From positions 85,785,457-85,849,456 of the forward strand of contig OX328124.1 in the NCBI GenBank assembly GCA_946811695.1: a DNA stretch of 64,000 bases. Reading direction: 5' to 3'. The notes beneath the pieces were generated by a model. It was not told where the DNA came from, searched no databases, and saw only the letters and a list, made by a program, of their open reading frames with translations. Numbering within the stretch: position 1 is the stretch's first letter; every line of letters starts with the position of its first letter. The DNA comes from Gonocerus acuteangulatus (Eukaryota > Arthropoda > Insecta > Hemiptera > Coreidae). Positions 11,587 to 22,103 of the stretch are shown here, piece by piece. A program made the position numbers and the translations under genes.

Positions 11587-11635
<49 letters not shown>
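11587..11635. repeat. (TA)n microsatellite
   Basis: Uninterrupted TA tract. It produces the artefactual YIYIYI translation of frames that cross it. Confidence 0.95.
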
Positions 11636-11639
<4 letters not shown>

Positions 11640-11654
11640 CCAACATTTTATTTA

Positions 11655-11712
11655 ATGTATATGGAATAACCGAATCGCCTTTGTTGCGGAAACTCAAAAT
11701 AAATAAATAAAC
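11655..11712 (+). repeat. Tail-repeat family T, copy 3
   Basis: AATCGCCTTTGTTGCGGAAACTC followed by AAATAAATAAATAA, directly after the TA tract. Confidence 0.7.
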
Positions 11713-11789
11713 AAATAAAATCAGTCCAGAAAATGTATTTCTGTGAGTACCTCCAAGTAGTTCCTTCATCTAATGATAAAAAAAAAAAA

Positions 11790-12110
11790 TCAGCCCCGTA
11801 AAAGGCCACAAGGGTCCTGAGGGGCAGATGCCATGATCATACCGCCCACTAAGCAGATAGTGTGGTCAGTACTATGCTCCGGCCCCTTGATTTTACCCTT
11901 GGCTGCTTCGACTGCTAGAGTCATTAGCACCAAGGTACCCATTATTAAATTAATTAAAGACTGGGTTGGCCTAGGGACGGTCAGGTAGGCCGAATTCAAC
12001 CCATGAACGAAGACACTAGAAGAAAAAGTCTATAGTGCTTGCTCGGGATTTGAACTCAGGTCCTCTAACTTATTAGTCCAGTGCTCTACCATTGTGCTCT
12101 CGCCCCCCTC
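11790..12110 (-). repeat. SINE-A, copy 2 with intact B box
   Basis: On the minus strand the head reads GTAGAGCACTGGACTAATAA, and the B box reads GAGTTCAAATCCC, so both internal pol III promoter elements are represented. The A box is slightly changed from copy 1 (AGCACAATGG in place of AGCTCAGTGG). The body matches 8530-8862 throughout. Its 3' end is the A-rich run at 11780-11790 in plus orientation. Confidence 0.85.
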
Positions 12111-12114
12111 ATAT

Positions 12115-13120
12115 ACAGATAAATGTAAGAAATATTTCATAAATAAACTTAGTTATTCCACCTTAGATCGACACATTTTAGGTAAATGTCTATATTTCTT
12201 GGCAAGATATTCACGTCTTGGCACGATGTGTTCGATATTGGCTGTTACTTTTGAGATCTTCCTTCATTGTTTTTCTATTTTCTAGCATTGGTATATTATT
12301 TTAGTTCAAAAAACTATATTGAACCATTAGAAAAAATGATTCACTATTCACTCTTTAATGAATACATGGATTGATGGAGTTAAGGATACCTTCAAAACGT
12401 TGTTTTTACGTTTTTATGGGCCATAATGTCCTAAGAAAAGACAGTATAAAATGTTACAGACAATTAATTTAAAGTTTACACTTATTCCTCACGATCATCT
12501 ATTTAAAGCTTTTAGTTTTTGATATATTGAACCACTTAAGTCAACCACTGGACCATTTTTCAACACTAGAATATGTGGACTTAAAAGAAGTTTTAGTAAC
12601 AAAGAGTACCATATGGGCCTTATAAACCTCTCAGAATTCCTGAGCTGAAACTAACTTTTCCCTCAAGAGGGAACACAAGCTCATCTAGGGATAGAATGAA
12701 GTGAGTGAGCTTGGCTGAGGACCATGAAAGGGAAAGAAATGGGAAGGTTATTGTTGGTAAGAGTGGGATTATTTGTAGAGAAGGCCATTGTTGTGAAGGA
12801 CAAGATGAGAGGACGAGCATTATAGCTAGAAGGATAAGTAAGGATCGATAAGCCATTGGCTTGGCTCGGTGTATTAGGAGAAGGAGCTACAAGTGGGAAA
12901 GCACCTTCATGGTCTTCTTGGATTGGTCTTGTCGAGGAGTTGGTCTTTTATGAGGTTATAGAAAGATTCGTGAAATAATTTATTCTTTATTTTATTGATT
13001 TATTGCGTTTTATATTGCGCAAAATCAGTATGTTGTACTCCGAATCGATTATATTATCATTGACGAAGAAATATATATGCTGGTGTTTTCCGCAATAAAC
13101 AAACCTTAAGGATTCAAGGG
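12115..13120. other. No gene recognised
   Basis: AT-rich at 12115-12600, then a purine-rich, GC-richer block at 12610-12960. The minus frame 12620-12856 (78 codons) is hydrophobic and matches nothing I recognise. Confidence 0.45.
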
Positions 13121-13121
13121 T

Positions 13122-13270
13122 CACCCCATGGTCTAGCGGTTAACGGCTTGGGAGATAGGGGTTCGAGTCCCACCTGCAGCAGGAATTTTCTCATCCCACT
13201 GCTCGTTGAGAAAATTCCTCAGTGCGATGTCGGCGCTAATGGCCCAGACGAAAACGAGATTCTTCATATT
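13122..13270 (+). repeat. SINE-B, tRNA-like head, copy 1
   Basis: The A box (TGGTCTAGCGGTTAACG) and B box (GGGGTTCGAGTCCCAC) are spaced as in a tRNA, but the acceptor ends do not pair. The body has GGAATTTTCTCATCCC, an inverted partner GAGAAAATTCC, and GTCGGCGCTAATGGCC, shared with copies at 48749 and 52605. Confidence 0.85.
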
Positions 13271-13277
13271 TGATTGT

Positions 13278-13659
13278 TACCTCCACTATCATTTAGAATC
13301 AATTTGGCAACGGAAAATTACCATCCTTTGATTCTTCTTACTAAAGTTGGTTTAAAATGAAATTTTGATAGGGAAAATATATACGCCAGAACATTAAGAA
13401 GTGAAGGAATGGTTCGGATTTGGCAAAGATAAAACGTCGTATTTTTACGGCCGAAGAAGGCTACCAAAAAGCTTGCCGAAACGTTCAAATTATGCTATTC
13501 CCTAAAAACCTTTTCCTTTTTGCCGAATCCCAAACATTCCTGACTTCTTAATGTTCTGGCGTATACATTTTTCCTATTTACATCTCATTTGAAATATACA
13601 TTTGTAAGTAGCATTAAACATTGGTGGAATCAAATTGATTCCAAATGATAGTGGAGGTA
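13278..13659. repeat. Inverted-repeat element with hammerhead-like motif
   Basis: The outer 28 bases (13278-13305) match the reverse complement of 13632-13659 with one mismatch. Inner arms also match, for example TACGCCAGAACATTAAGAAG near 13383 against 13540-13560. The centre at 13451-13485 carries a degenerate hammerhead-like core. The design resembles the 315-681 palindrome and pseudo-LTRs of Penelope-like elements. Confidence 0.65.
13451..13485 (+). ncRNA. Degenerate hammerhead-like motif
   Basis: CCGAAGA in place of CTGANGA, one spacer A, GGC pairing with GCC, then GAAACGTT. The second core base is changed from T to C, so activity is unlikely. Confidence 0.3.
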
Positions 13660-15160
13660 TTTTCTAGACATAGCTTGAGCCTTCTTTTTCCTACATTTTG
13701 TTCCTACCACGTCGAACTATGGAATATGAAAAATCTCGTTTCTCAGATTCGATACATTGCTCGTGCATTGTGGACGATACGGCTTGTCGCAACTCTTACC
13801 CATCTAGAATGCCTTTAATTATGTATCGAATAAGATCATTTTTCAATATATTACTTTCTCAACGTATCAAATATGTCCGTTCGCAAGTTTTTTTCCGATT
13901 TTCATATTGGATAGTTCGACTTGGTAGGGACGATATTATAACTCGTATATAACGAGCATATATAACTGGTATTTCGTTTCTCATCATTATAAAGCATTAG
14001 ATAAACTGATTTCTTCCAATGGGTGATTTATATTGTGGACAGCATTTGTATATTCGTGCCAAGTGCTTAGCAGGTCTCATATACATGTATCATATATATG
14101 TTAAATCCTATGGAATAATGTAGTTAATATTATCATTGTATGCGAGTCAGTTTTTTTAGGTATAGAGAGAAAGTTGAGTAATATTTCGTATTTGTGCACG
14201 TGAAGTGACAGCTTCCTGTCTGAGGAACTGGTAGGTTGCGTCTTTTTGAGTCGGGCGCGTATCCAAATTACAAGCTACTCGCAGGAAATATCTTTTGAGG
14301 AAGTTTGTTCGTAAATTCAATTGGATTCAAAGTCTCGTAGGGTCTCGATTTCGGGCGATTAGATTTTGGTAAGAATGTAACATCGGTTTTTATACGAGTC
14401 ATTAGGAATAACAAACACTGAAGACTAAACTAAAAACAATGAACGTTGACATATCCTTTCATAAGGACATTTACTTAATGACTCACATCTCTCACAAAAC
14501 AAGTTCCTCTTAATTGTATTGTAATATATTTTCAAAACTCCAGAATCTTCCACAAAAAGTATAGAATTATTTGTGAAGATTTAATTTTTGTATTTCTGTT
14601 TATTATGATTTTAGGTAATCATTACGATGAGGTTCTACCGCTCTGCATCTCCCAGAGCATTGCTAATTCATCAATTATCCAGACAAAAGAATTTAACGAA
14701 TAATTCGCACATTACTTACCACTAAACAACAGTCCGGCTAATTTATCACTCCGAATCCGGAACCAGACAAAACACCGAGAAAACGCCCCATTATCCTCCG
14801 CTGATTCTTGCTTTAATATTCACAGGGCAATCTAATTTACATTAATTCCAACAAACCCACGTTTTCAGAGAGCTACTCAAATGAGGGAGCGGAAGTTTTG
14901 AATTCATCGCAGTACATCTAGTTGGACTAGCTCGATGCAATCTCAAACTGCCTCTCATGGAAAATTCATTGTTCACTCCAGTTGAAAATTTTCCGAACAC
15001 TGCATATAAACAATGGTTTTTAGGCCACTTTTACGGTTGCTAAATGGAAGTTCCAGCAAGCAATTTAAGACATATAACGGCAAATTGTATTATGTATTAC
15101 GTTATATAAGCTTTTAAATTCTCTGCTGAAAGTGGTTGTAGATTATCGTTATGTAGACAG
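13660..15160. other. No gene recognised
   Basis: Mixed-composition sequence. The block 14630-15060 is less AT-rich and non-repetitive. The plus frame 13698-13952 (84 codons) has no family I recognise. This block is the left flank of the Ty3/gypsy element. Confidence 0.45.
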
Positions 15161-15349
15161 TGTAGCAACATCATATGTTAATGTGTTTATCATATGTCAA
15201 TTGTTTTCTATATATGTCATTTGTTTTCTATCATATGTTCTTATTAGTTCAACACACACCGTTTTTCAGTTTATGTTTATTATGTTTATACTGTAGTACA
15301 TTCATTCAATAAAAATGTTGTTCCAAGTATATATAAAGTGTATCTTTCA
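15161..15349 (+). repeat. 5' LTR (189 bp)
   Basis: Begins TGTAGCAACATC and ends CTTTCA (TG...CA). It has AATAAA near 15308 and TATATAAAG near 15330. It is 20 bases longer than the 3' LTR because a TATGTCATTTGTTTTCTA-like unit is duplicated. Confidence 0.93.
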
Positions 15350-15350
15350 C

Positions 15351-15363
15351 TGGCGACGAGGAT
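15351..15363 (+). promoter_or_regulatory. Primer binding site, tRNA-Ser type
   Basis: TGGCGACGAGGAT begins one base after the LTR. It is complementary to the 3' end of insect serine tRNA, which ends ATCCTCGTCGCCA as I recall it. Mag-like Ty3/gypsy elements use a site of this kind. Confidence 0.75.
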
Positions 15364-15383
15364 AGAAGTAAAATAACAGAAAT

Positions 15384-16373
15384 ATGCCGCGAAAAAGAGG
15401 AGAAGCAGAAGATTCTTCGTTCCATTTGGGCGAAGAAAATACTTCTAGAAGGATTCCATTTAAAATACACAGTTTCGAAGGTAATGAAGCAGAGGAATGG
15501 AAGTACTGGGAGCAAAGGTTCAACATCGCACTCCGCGCCAGCAACACTACCAGCGAGGATATGCAGCGAGATCTCCTACTATCCAGGATGGGCTCCCAGC
15601 CGTTCAGTATCTTGGTGGATCATTACAGTCCTGATGACGTATGTAATCAGTCATTACACTCTTTGCTCAAAACTCTTACACAGTACTACAGTCCAAAGGC
15701 AAGTACTCTCACTTCACGTATTATTTTTGCTAGACGTTACAGGTTTGACGGGGAAACAATAATTAGTTTTGTAAATTCACTAAAACGTTTAGCCAATCCT
15801 TGCGATTTTGGAAAAAATTTAGACGAACATTTACGAGACCAATTTATTATTGGAATATCAAATGACTTTTGGCAAAGGGAACTCATTCGACTTCACGACT
15901 CTGGACAAATGAGTTTCTCTGACGTACTTAAGTCGGCTTTGCTGTTAGAAAGTGTTGAGTCCCAACAGCGCCAGCTTCAAGGGTTGTCTGTGACAAACAA
16001 TAGTCCCACTAAGATTAATAAAATTTAAAATAAGAAAGCACCTCTGGAATTGCACTGTTTTCGTTGTGGCGGCAAAATTCATAAATCTGGGCCCTGTCCA
16101 GCTGAAGGGCAAGAATGTCGGGGCTGCCGAAAAATTAACCACTTTTCTAAAGCCTGTTTGGTTTCAGGTAACGCTATCATTGTGAAAAAACTTAATAAGG
16201 TTCGAGGGGAGGATTACAGTTCGGGATCAGATAGAAGCTCCAGTTCGGAAGGTTCAGTACGGAATATTTGTGCTATCAAACCCCCAGGGTCCCAGGTAAT
16301 GCTGAAAATTAAAATAAATAACATGAATATTAAAATGCTCTACGATCCAGGTGCCTGCAACAGCGTAAACTAG
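15384..16373 (+). pseudogene. gag: gag with two zinc knuckles, plus protease remnant
   Basis: The capsid part runs from the ATG at 15384 to a TAA at 16026-16028 (214 codons). The same frame continues after that stop with two CX2CX4HX4C zinc knuckles (16056-16160: CFRCGGKIHKSGPC and CRGCRKINHFSKAC), so the stop interrupts one original frame. Further on, LYDPGAC stands where the aspartic protease motif DTG or DSG is expected. The change to DPG plus a TAG three residues later would abolish the protease. Function in an intact relative is virion-like particle assembly and RNA binding. Confidence 0.88.
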
Positions 16374-16448
16374 GATCTCCTAATCTTGGAAGAACCCCGA
16401 ACCTTCAAGCTTTTACGAGTCTTCCAATCAAAACTCTAGGCAAAATAA

Positions 16449-16850
16449 ATGTTATGGTCACTGCGTTCGATAAAACAAAAGCTCTGTCAGCTGTCAGCAT
16501 TTAAACTGCCGCTTCCGCCAGGATCACAATTATGTCATCTTAGCCAAGTAGTCAACAAATCATTAAATACTATAACAACAAAACTGATTGAAGACTTTCC
16601 AGAAGTTTTTGAACCCGGTTTGGGCACGATAAAGGGCAAGGAAATGAAAATTCACTTGCACCCCGATGCTAAGCCAGTGGCATATAAGCCTCGCCCTGTA
16701 CCACTTCCATTACAGTCAGCTATACACAGCGAGCTTAATAGACTGGTTATAGAAGACGTGCTAGAGCCGGTGGATCCATGCGAGCACCCCATAGAATGGG
16801 CCACTTGTCGTTGCGATGAAGAAAGATGGTCGTGTGAGACTTTGTGCTGA
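16449..16850 (+). pseudogene. pol: pol segment leading into reverse transcriptase
   Basis: In the same frame as gag. It contains LIEDFPEVFEPGLGTIKG, then KPVAYKPRPVPLPLQS, LNRLVIEDVLEPVDP and HPIEWAT, the conserved approach to the reverse transcriptase fingers in Ty3/gypsy. The frame is lost just after WAT (near 16805), and the true reading continues one frame over in the next segment. The missing bases probably encoded part of the TPLVVAMKKDG stretch. Confidence 0.88.
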
Positions 16851-18417
16851 CTTTAAAGTTACAATAAATAAATACGTGATCAATGATAAATACCCACTCC
16901 CTATTTTCGAAGATATCGCTGCCAAACTACAAGGTGGTCGAAAATTCACGGTGATCGATTTACACGATGCATACTTACAAATACCAGTCGAGGAAAGCTC
17001 CCGTCGATACCTGGTAATAGCAACACATAAGGGGTATTACCGGTACAAAAGGTTATGCGTCGGTATCAAAACAGCACCTGCCTACTTCCAGCGTACAATG
17101 GATGAGCTCCTAGCAGGAATCCCTAAACCAGCTTGTCTATTGGACGACATCATAGTCACACGATCTACAGATGAAGAGCACGAGCACAACGTGAGGGAGG
17201 TTCTAGCCAGACTCCGGAAAGCAGGGATTAGGACCCAAACGTCGAAGTGTCACTGGTTTCAAAGAAACGTGAAGTATCTTGGCCACATTTTTGATGAGGA
17301 AGGTATTCATCCAACGTCTGAGCACATAGAAGCAATAAAAAAGATGCCTAACCCAGCAAACGTGAAAGAGTTGCGCTCGTTTCTCGCCTCAATAAATTAT
17401 TATGCCAAATTCGTTCCCAATCTTCAGCGAAAATGTGCACCACTCCATCGTTTCTTGCAGAAAGGAACTAAGTGGAATTGGACTTCCAATGATGACAAGA
17501 TCGTTGATCAACTGAAAACTTCGTTGACAACATCAGATACGTTAGTCCATTACAATCCAAACTTGCCGATAATTGTTTGTAGTGATGCAAGTGACGCAGG
17601 CCTGGGGGCGGTAATATTTCACAGATTTTCTAATAATTCTGAAAAGCCGATAGCATACGCATCCCGGTCATTGACGAAAGTAGAGCAAAAATACAGCGCA
17701 CTGGATAAGGAAGCATTGGGACTCGTATTCGCAGTAAAAAAAAATCACCATTTCATATTTGGAAAAACGTTTATCTTAAAAACAGATCACAGGCCTTTAT
17801 TACATATTTTTGGTGAAAATCAACCCATCCCTAAACTGGCAGCAAATCGTTTGACTAGATGGGCACTCATTTTGAGCCAATATTCTTACACTATACAATT
17901 CATTGAAGGGAGAAACAATTCGCCTGCCGAGGTTCTTTCTCGACTCCCACTTGCAACATCTGAGGGTTCTCCTGTGGAAAACCTTGGTCACCCTTCCAAT
18001 GGCCACTTACTTCACTTAAGGCTGGAAGATTCATCCCTTACAAAGAAATCTCTTAAAGCTGAGACGCTAAAAGACAACACTCTCCTTAATGTTATAGGAT
18101 TTCTCCAGAAGGGCTGGCTGACAACCCGGAAAGATGTTCCTCAGGTTTTGACTACGTTTTATGAAAAGAAAGAAGAAGTTTCTTTCGAAGAAGAGATTCT
18201 TCTTTGGAAGGGGAGAATTATTATTCCGAGCGGTCTACGCCCAACAGCACTAAGGAAGCTACATACCGGTCATCCTGGAATATCTAGTACGCGGGCTATT
18301 GCAAGGTTCTATATTTGGTGGCCTCGCATCGACCAGGACATAGAGAATTTCGCCAAAGGTTGTAAATCCTGCCAAGAGAATGGTGAAAAAGAAATCGAAG
18401 CGCGAAGTTCATATTGA
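16816..18417 (+). pseudogene. pol: Reverse transcriptase, RNase H and integrase zinc domain
   Basis: A 533-codon open segment. Reverse transcriptase motifs are KKDGRVRLCADF at the start, VIDLHDAYLQI (motif A, near 16954), GIKTAPAYFQ (motif B) and CLLDDIIVT (motif C, near 17137). Motif C usually reads YLDD or FLDD; here the residue before LDD is leucine. RNase H follows (CSDASDAGLGAV, KYSALDKEAL, KTDHRPLL), then the integrase zinc finger with HTGHPG and CKSCQ. It ends at a stop at 18415-18417, where the frame is lost before the integrase core. Confidence 0.92.
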
Positions 18418-19102
18418 CTTCGTTGGGCCTAACGAAGGGAAATTTTGGTTGGTTCTTATAGATGTCACGTCGAAGTGGTTAGAAATCAAACCAATGCGAT
18501 CCTCAACAACTTCCAAGACAATTGGAGCACTAGAGGAGATGTTCTCAAGAATGGGCTTGCCTTCAGCAATTGTTTCGGACAACGGTCCTCAGTTCACTTC
18601 ATATGAATTCTCTCAGTACTGCAAGGCGAATGGGATTCACCACATCCGCACGGCACCATACCATCCTAAAACAAATGGGCTTTGTGAGAGGGCAGTGAAA
18701 ACATTCAAGCGTCGATTCGCAGCTTCTCGAAGAAACGGGCTTGACCAAGAAAAGCGACTGCTGCAGTTCCTTTTCTCCTACAGAACGTCACCTCAGAAGA
18801 CAACAGGGAGGAGTCCAGGAGAAATACTATACGGGAGACGGCTGAAAACCACTTTCGATCTTCTAAAACCAGATCTTAAACGCACAGTCGAGGAAAATAT
18901 CTGCAAGCAAAAATCTATCCATGATCGCAGATCCCGCCACCGTGAATTCAATGAAGAAGATTGTGAATGGGTCTTAAATACGTCGGGGAAAGGTTACAAA
19001 GAAGGCCTCATACTCCGAAAGACTGGAAGGTACTCCTATCTGGTAGAAGTTGAGGGAAGAGAAAGGGGAGTCCACAGACCAACTCAAATCCAAACGTCCT
19101 GA
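18380..19102 (+). pseudogene. pol: Integrase catalytic core and C-terminal domain
   Basis: Contains HIDFVGP, IVSDNGPQF and TNGLCERAVK. The second aspartate and the glutamate are exactly 35 residues apart (D-35-E), so the DDE triad is present. The C-terminal part has SYLVEVEGRERGVHRPTQ, like the GPY/F-type module. The junction with the upstream zinc domain is short and frame-shifted, with the usual linker between CQ and HIDF largely missing. The ATG at 18380 is therefore a by-product of the frame, not a real start. Confidence 0.88.
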
Positions 19103-19130
19103 GATTTAAAGAAGCTTGTCAGCGCAAATT

Positions 19131-19154
19131 GAAAAAAAAAATGCGGGGGAGAAG
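19131..19154 (+). promoter_or_regulatory. Polypurine tract
   Basis: Purine-rich A-run followed by GCGGGGGAGAAG, immediately before the 3' LTR. This is the usual plus-strand primer position. Confidence 0.85.
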
Positions 19155-19323
19155 TGTAGCAACATCATATGTTAATGTGTTTATCATATGTCATTTGTTT
19201 TCTATCATATGTTCTTTTTAGTTCAACACACACCGTTTTTCAATTTATGTTTATTATGTTTATACTGTAGTACATTCATTCAATAAAAATGTTGTTCAAA
19301 GTTTATATAAAGTGTATCTTTCA
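19155..19323 (+). repeat. 3' LTR (169 bp)
   Basis: Same ends as the 5' LTR. It differs at four positions in the shared 169 bases and lacks the 20-base internal duplication. Confidence 0.93.
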
Positions 19324-19616
19324 GACTGTAACCAGGATTCGATAGCAATTGGTGAAAAAGTAAACCTACTACGCAGTAGAACCCCGTTTATGAAGTTGAT
19401 CTCATGACGCCATCCGGAAGTGCCGACTAGAACATGTTACGTTTCAGTATACATATATCTAAAATGGTCCAATTTTGATGCAATTTGACACAAAAAAATA
19501 TTTCGTCTAATTTGAAAGGTCAAGTTCGTTATCCAGCAGAATCCGTCCATCGGAGAAATAATTGCTTAAAACTTCGAATTTGTTTGTTTTGATCTTTTTA
19601 ACGTGTTTTTGTTTAA

Positions 19617-20417
19617 GGGTAGCCGCATGGTGAAGAGGTAGAGGTAGAGGTAAGAGGGAAGAGGTAGAGGTAGAGGTAGAGGGAACTGCTTTTCCAGTTT
19701 TACATGATTTGAGGGTCAGTCTTCAACTGTTGTTGCAAGAAGAGAGGTTGTTAGGATAGTTTATTTTTTTTACAATGTTAAGTGACAGTAGTGAAGATGG
19801 TGGTGACATATCGACTGCGCGTACATGGTGGATAATTGGCACTTTAAGTAATCGAGTTTTTAGTGCTCATCCCATAAATCAAGTGCGACAAATTTTGGGA
19901 GAACATCGCCATATTTTTTTTGCAACTCAAAGAATACCCAGACATATATTTGTCTTTCTCATACAAATGACGGTTTTAGTGGTTTTTTGCCATTTGTCCG
20001 ACAGTGGAAAATCGAGAAGTGAGAATTAAGTGGTCGATAATTAAATCTTCTTTCATTTCACTACCGTTAATAGTTATTCACGATCCCAAAACACTAATTT
20101 CAAATTTTCTAGAGTGAAAATACGACACAAACGACCACACGTGCAGCAGAGGTTGGAATGGGAGAGTAGAGGACTTGAAAGGACCAATCACGGAGAAGCC
20201 ACGTCATAGACCGCGCTGTAGACCGCTCGAAAAGATAAACAATTTTGTCTTTAAAAGCGGGCGGGACCTCTAGGAGGCCCGCGAGGTACACCTCTACCTC
20301 TACCTCTTCACTATGCGAGCCCCCGTTACAAATAATGTGTTTGTGTTACATAGAGGTACCTCTACCTCTACCTCTTCCCTCTACATCTACCTCTACCTCT
20401 TCACCATGCGACTACCC
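19617..20417. mobile_element. PIF/Harbinger-type non-autonomous element
   Basis: Ends are GGGTAG...CTACCC, flanked on both sides by TAA (19614-19616 and 20418-20420), matching the 3-bp TWA target of PIF/Harbinger elements. The TIRs are about 65 bp and consist mainly of tandem GAGGTA hexamers, with GCATGGTGAAGAGG near the tip and an extra internal hexamer block near 20285-20310. An 84-codon frame (19775-20029) contains TWWIIGTLSNR, but I do not recognise it as a transposase. Insertion into a family H copy gives the order of events. Confidence 0.78.
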
Positions 20418-20511
20418 TAACTCACTTTTTAATTGGTTCTTTTTGTTTCAAATTGGATTTACCGGTAAAATTAGTATCATAGTAAATGTAGGCAAGGAAA
20501 TAAAAAAAAAA

Positions 20512-20550
20512 GTCCGACTCGCAGGAACTGCCTCATCTTAGCGCGGTTCC
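20512..20550 (+). repeat. 3' terminal hairpin of family H
   Basis: TCCGACTCGCAGGAACTGC is followed by a 9-bp stem (GGAACTGCG with CGCGGTTCC, one G-U pair) around a 9-base loop. The same unit recurs at 23766-23806, 52806-52846 and 59440-59476 in varying orientation. Confidence 0.7.
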
Positions 20551-20773
20551 GTTCTTATCCCTAGTCTAATTTCGAAAGATTAAAATAGAAGCAGTTATTA
20601 TTTTGTTGAGAGGAGATCGTTGACCGTTGATGATGCAAGGTAGGGATTGTCCGGGTTAGGTCACTGCTACTTAATAATACATACCCCGTATGTGTATGTA
20701 TGTGGGCATATATATGTACATATGTGTGCGTGTATATGTGTATGTGTATATGCATATATATAAATATATATAT

Positions 20774-20787
20774 ATATTATATATGTA

Positions 20788-20850
<63 letters not shown>
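20774..20850. repeat. (TA)n microsatellite
   Basis: TA tract with TG-rich flanks. It explains the IYIYIY frames on the minus strand. Confidence 0.95.
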
Positions 20851-20853
<3 letters not shown>

Positions 20854-20914
20854 AGGTATATTTACATAGATATGTGCATATATTAGTGTTAAATATGTCC
20901 TACTTGTATTTACA

Positions 20915-20953
20915 GCCCTGATGAAGGCTTGAAGTTCAAGCCGAAACGTCGGC
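20915..20953 (+). ncRNA. Hammerhead-ribozyme-like motif, consensus core
   Basis: CTGATGA (20918-20924), spacer A, helix II GGCTTG (20926-20931) with CAAGCC (20937-20942) and a five-base loop, then GAAA (20943-20946) and CGTC. All invariant core bases are present. GCC at 20915-20917 can pair with GGC at 20951-20953 as helix I. Helix III is two pairs with no loop, so single-copy cleavage would be weak. It is inside an inverted-repeat relic. Confidence 0.6.
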
Positions 20954-21106
20954 ACAATAAAACCATTTTTACGATAAAATGTAGTTTTATTAAGTAGCAG
21001 TGACCGAACCCTGACAGTTATATTTTGGTTCCACCAGTCTTGAAAGGTAGGATTTACAATCTTACCTGGAAGGGTCGGCAACACTAGAAACCGTCCCGCT
21101 AGTTAC

Positions 21107-22036
21107 AAGCTCTTATTTCTCCGATTGACATCGCCTAATCAAAACTTTCATTAGAACCTTTCATGTAGAGCATTTAATAAGCTTTCTAATGGTATTCTTC
21201 CGTTTACCAAAATTCTCAACAGTTTTCGAGATATTAATGAAAGTTCCCAAAATTTATATTATTTCTAGCAACAGAAAATTGGCCTCATTTTTCATATCCT
21301 GTTTTACACACAAAATTTTCGCAACATAAGAAATTACAAAAATAAAAAGCAATAAAAAACGAAGGGAAAGAGACAAAAATTACAACAAGAACGACAAAAA
21401 CCCGTTCATAAGAACAAAACAGACGTATTTGAAGTTTTAAGCACTTATTTCTCCGATTGACATAACTTAATCAAAAATAGTTTTAGAATCTTTTTTGTAG
21501 AGAATTTAGTAAGCTTTCAAATAGTTTCTATCCACTTACCACGATTTCCCAACCGTGTTCGAGATATTAATGAAAGTATACGAACTTCCCAAAACATTTC
21601 ATGTCTGTTCATAAAATATTTTATTCTAACCCTTCCTTAACTCCAAACGTAACAAAACTTTCAACATATTAGTTTTAAAGAAAGTAGAACATGCAGATAA
21701 AGTTTCAACTCAATCCCATAATTCTAAGTACCCAAACCAAAAACGGTATTCAAAAACTATTTTTCCAATTTTCTCGAAAACGGTTAAAGCGATCGCCTTC
21801 AAAATGGTTTCATTCGTTTTCCTAGCCCAGGAATCATATAAAACGAGTACTTACAAGCGTATGAACTCAAAAACGTAAGCGTTACGATTTTTTTGCGCGA
21901 ATTTCGCCCCAAACGCCATCTTCCAGTAGGAGGATTTTGCTGGTTAACGAACTTGACCTTTCAAATTGGACGAAGGATTTTTGTACCAAATTTCATCAAA
22001 ATCGGACCATTCGTCTTCTATCTAGAGAGCGAACAG

Positions 22037-22103
<67 letters not shown>

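Larger units (their letters stand above)
15161..19323 (+). mobile_element. Ty3/gypsy LTR retrotransposon, complete but disabled
   Basis: The order is LTR, primer site, gag, protease remnant, reverse transcriptase, RNase H, integrase, polypurine tract, LTR. That gene order defines Ty3/gypsy. The flanks GACAG and GACTG could be a 5-bp target duplication with one change. The LTRs differ by four substitutions plus a 20-base insertion, so the copy is not ancient. Yet coding is broken by an in-frame stop (16026), a second stop after the protease motif (16371), a frameshift near 16810 and a deletion with frameshift near 18400. A copy of this kind could have moved only with proteins supplied by another copy, or decayed quickly. 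Confidence 0.93.
19365..20550 (+). repeat. Family H repeat, copy split by a Harbinger-type element
   Basis: The first part (19365-19613) has TGACGCCATCCGGAAGTGCCG, GAAAGGTCAAGTTCGTTA and GCTTAAAACTT, with an internal deletion that removes most of the body and the TA tract. The second part (20421-20550) resumes the same family with CTCACTTTTTAATTG and ACCGGTAAAATTAG, and ends with the 3' hairpin. The intervening 801 bp are a separate insertion. Confidence 0.75.
20649..21017. repeat. Inverted-repeat element with TA tract and hammerhead
   Basis: The arms at 20649-20678 and 20988-21017 are reverse complements (GTCACTGCTACTTAATAA). Between them lie TG/TA-rich repeats (20690-20855) and a well-formed hammerhead-like motif at 20915-20953 followed by CAATAAAACC. 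I infer a Penelope-type pseudo-LTR relic, as at 315 and 13278. Confidence 0.65.

Noticed and set aside
12620..12856. Signal-peptide-like minus-strand frame
   Set aside because: Hydrophobic start arises from a purine-rich plus strand. No mature-protein features such as a cysteine pattern follow.
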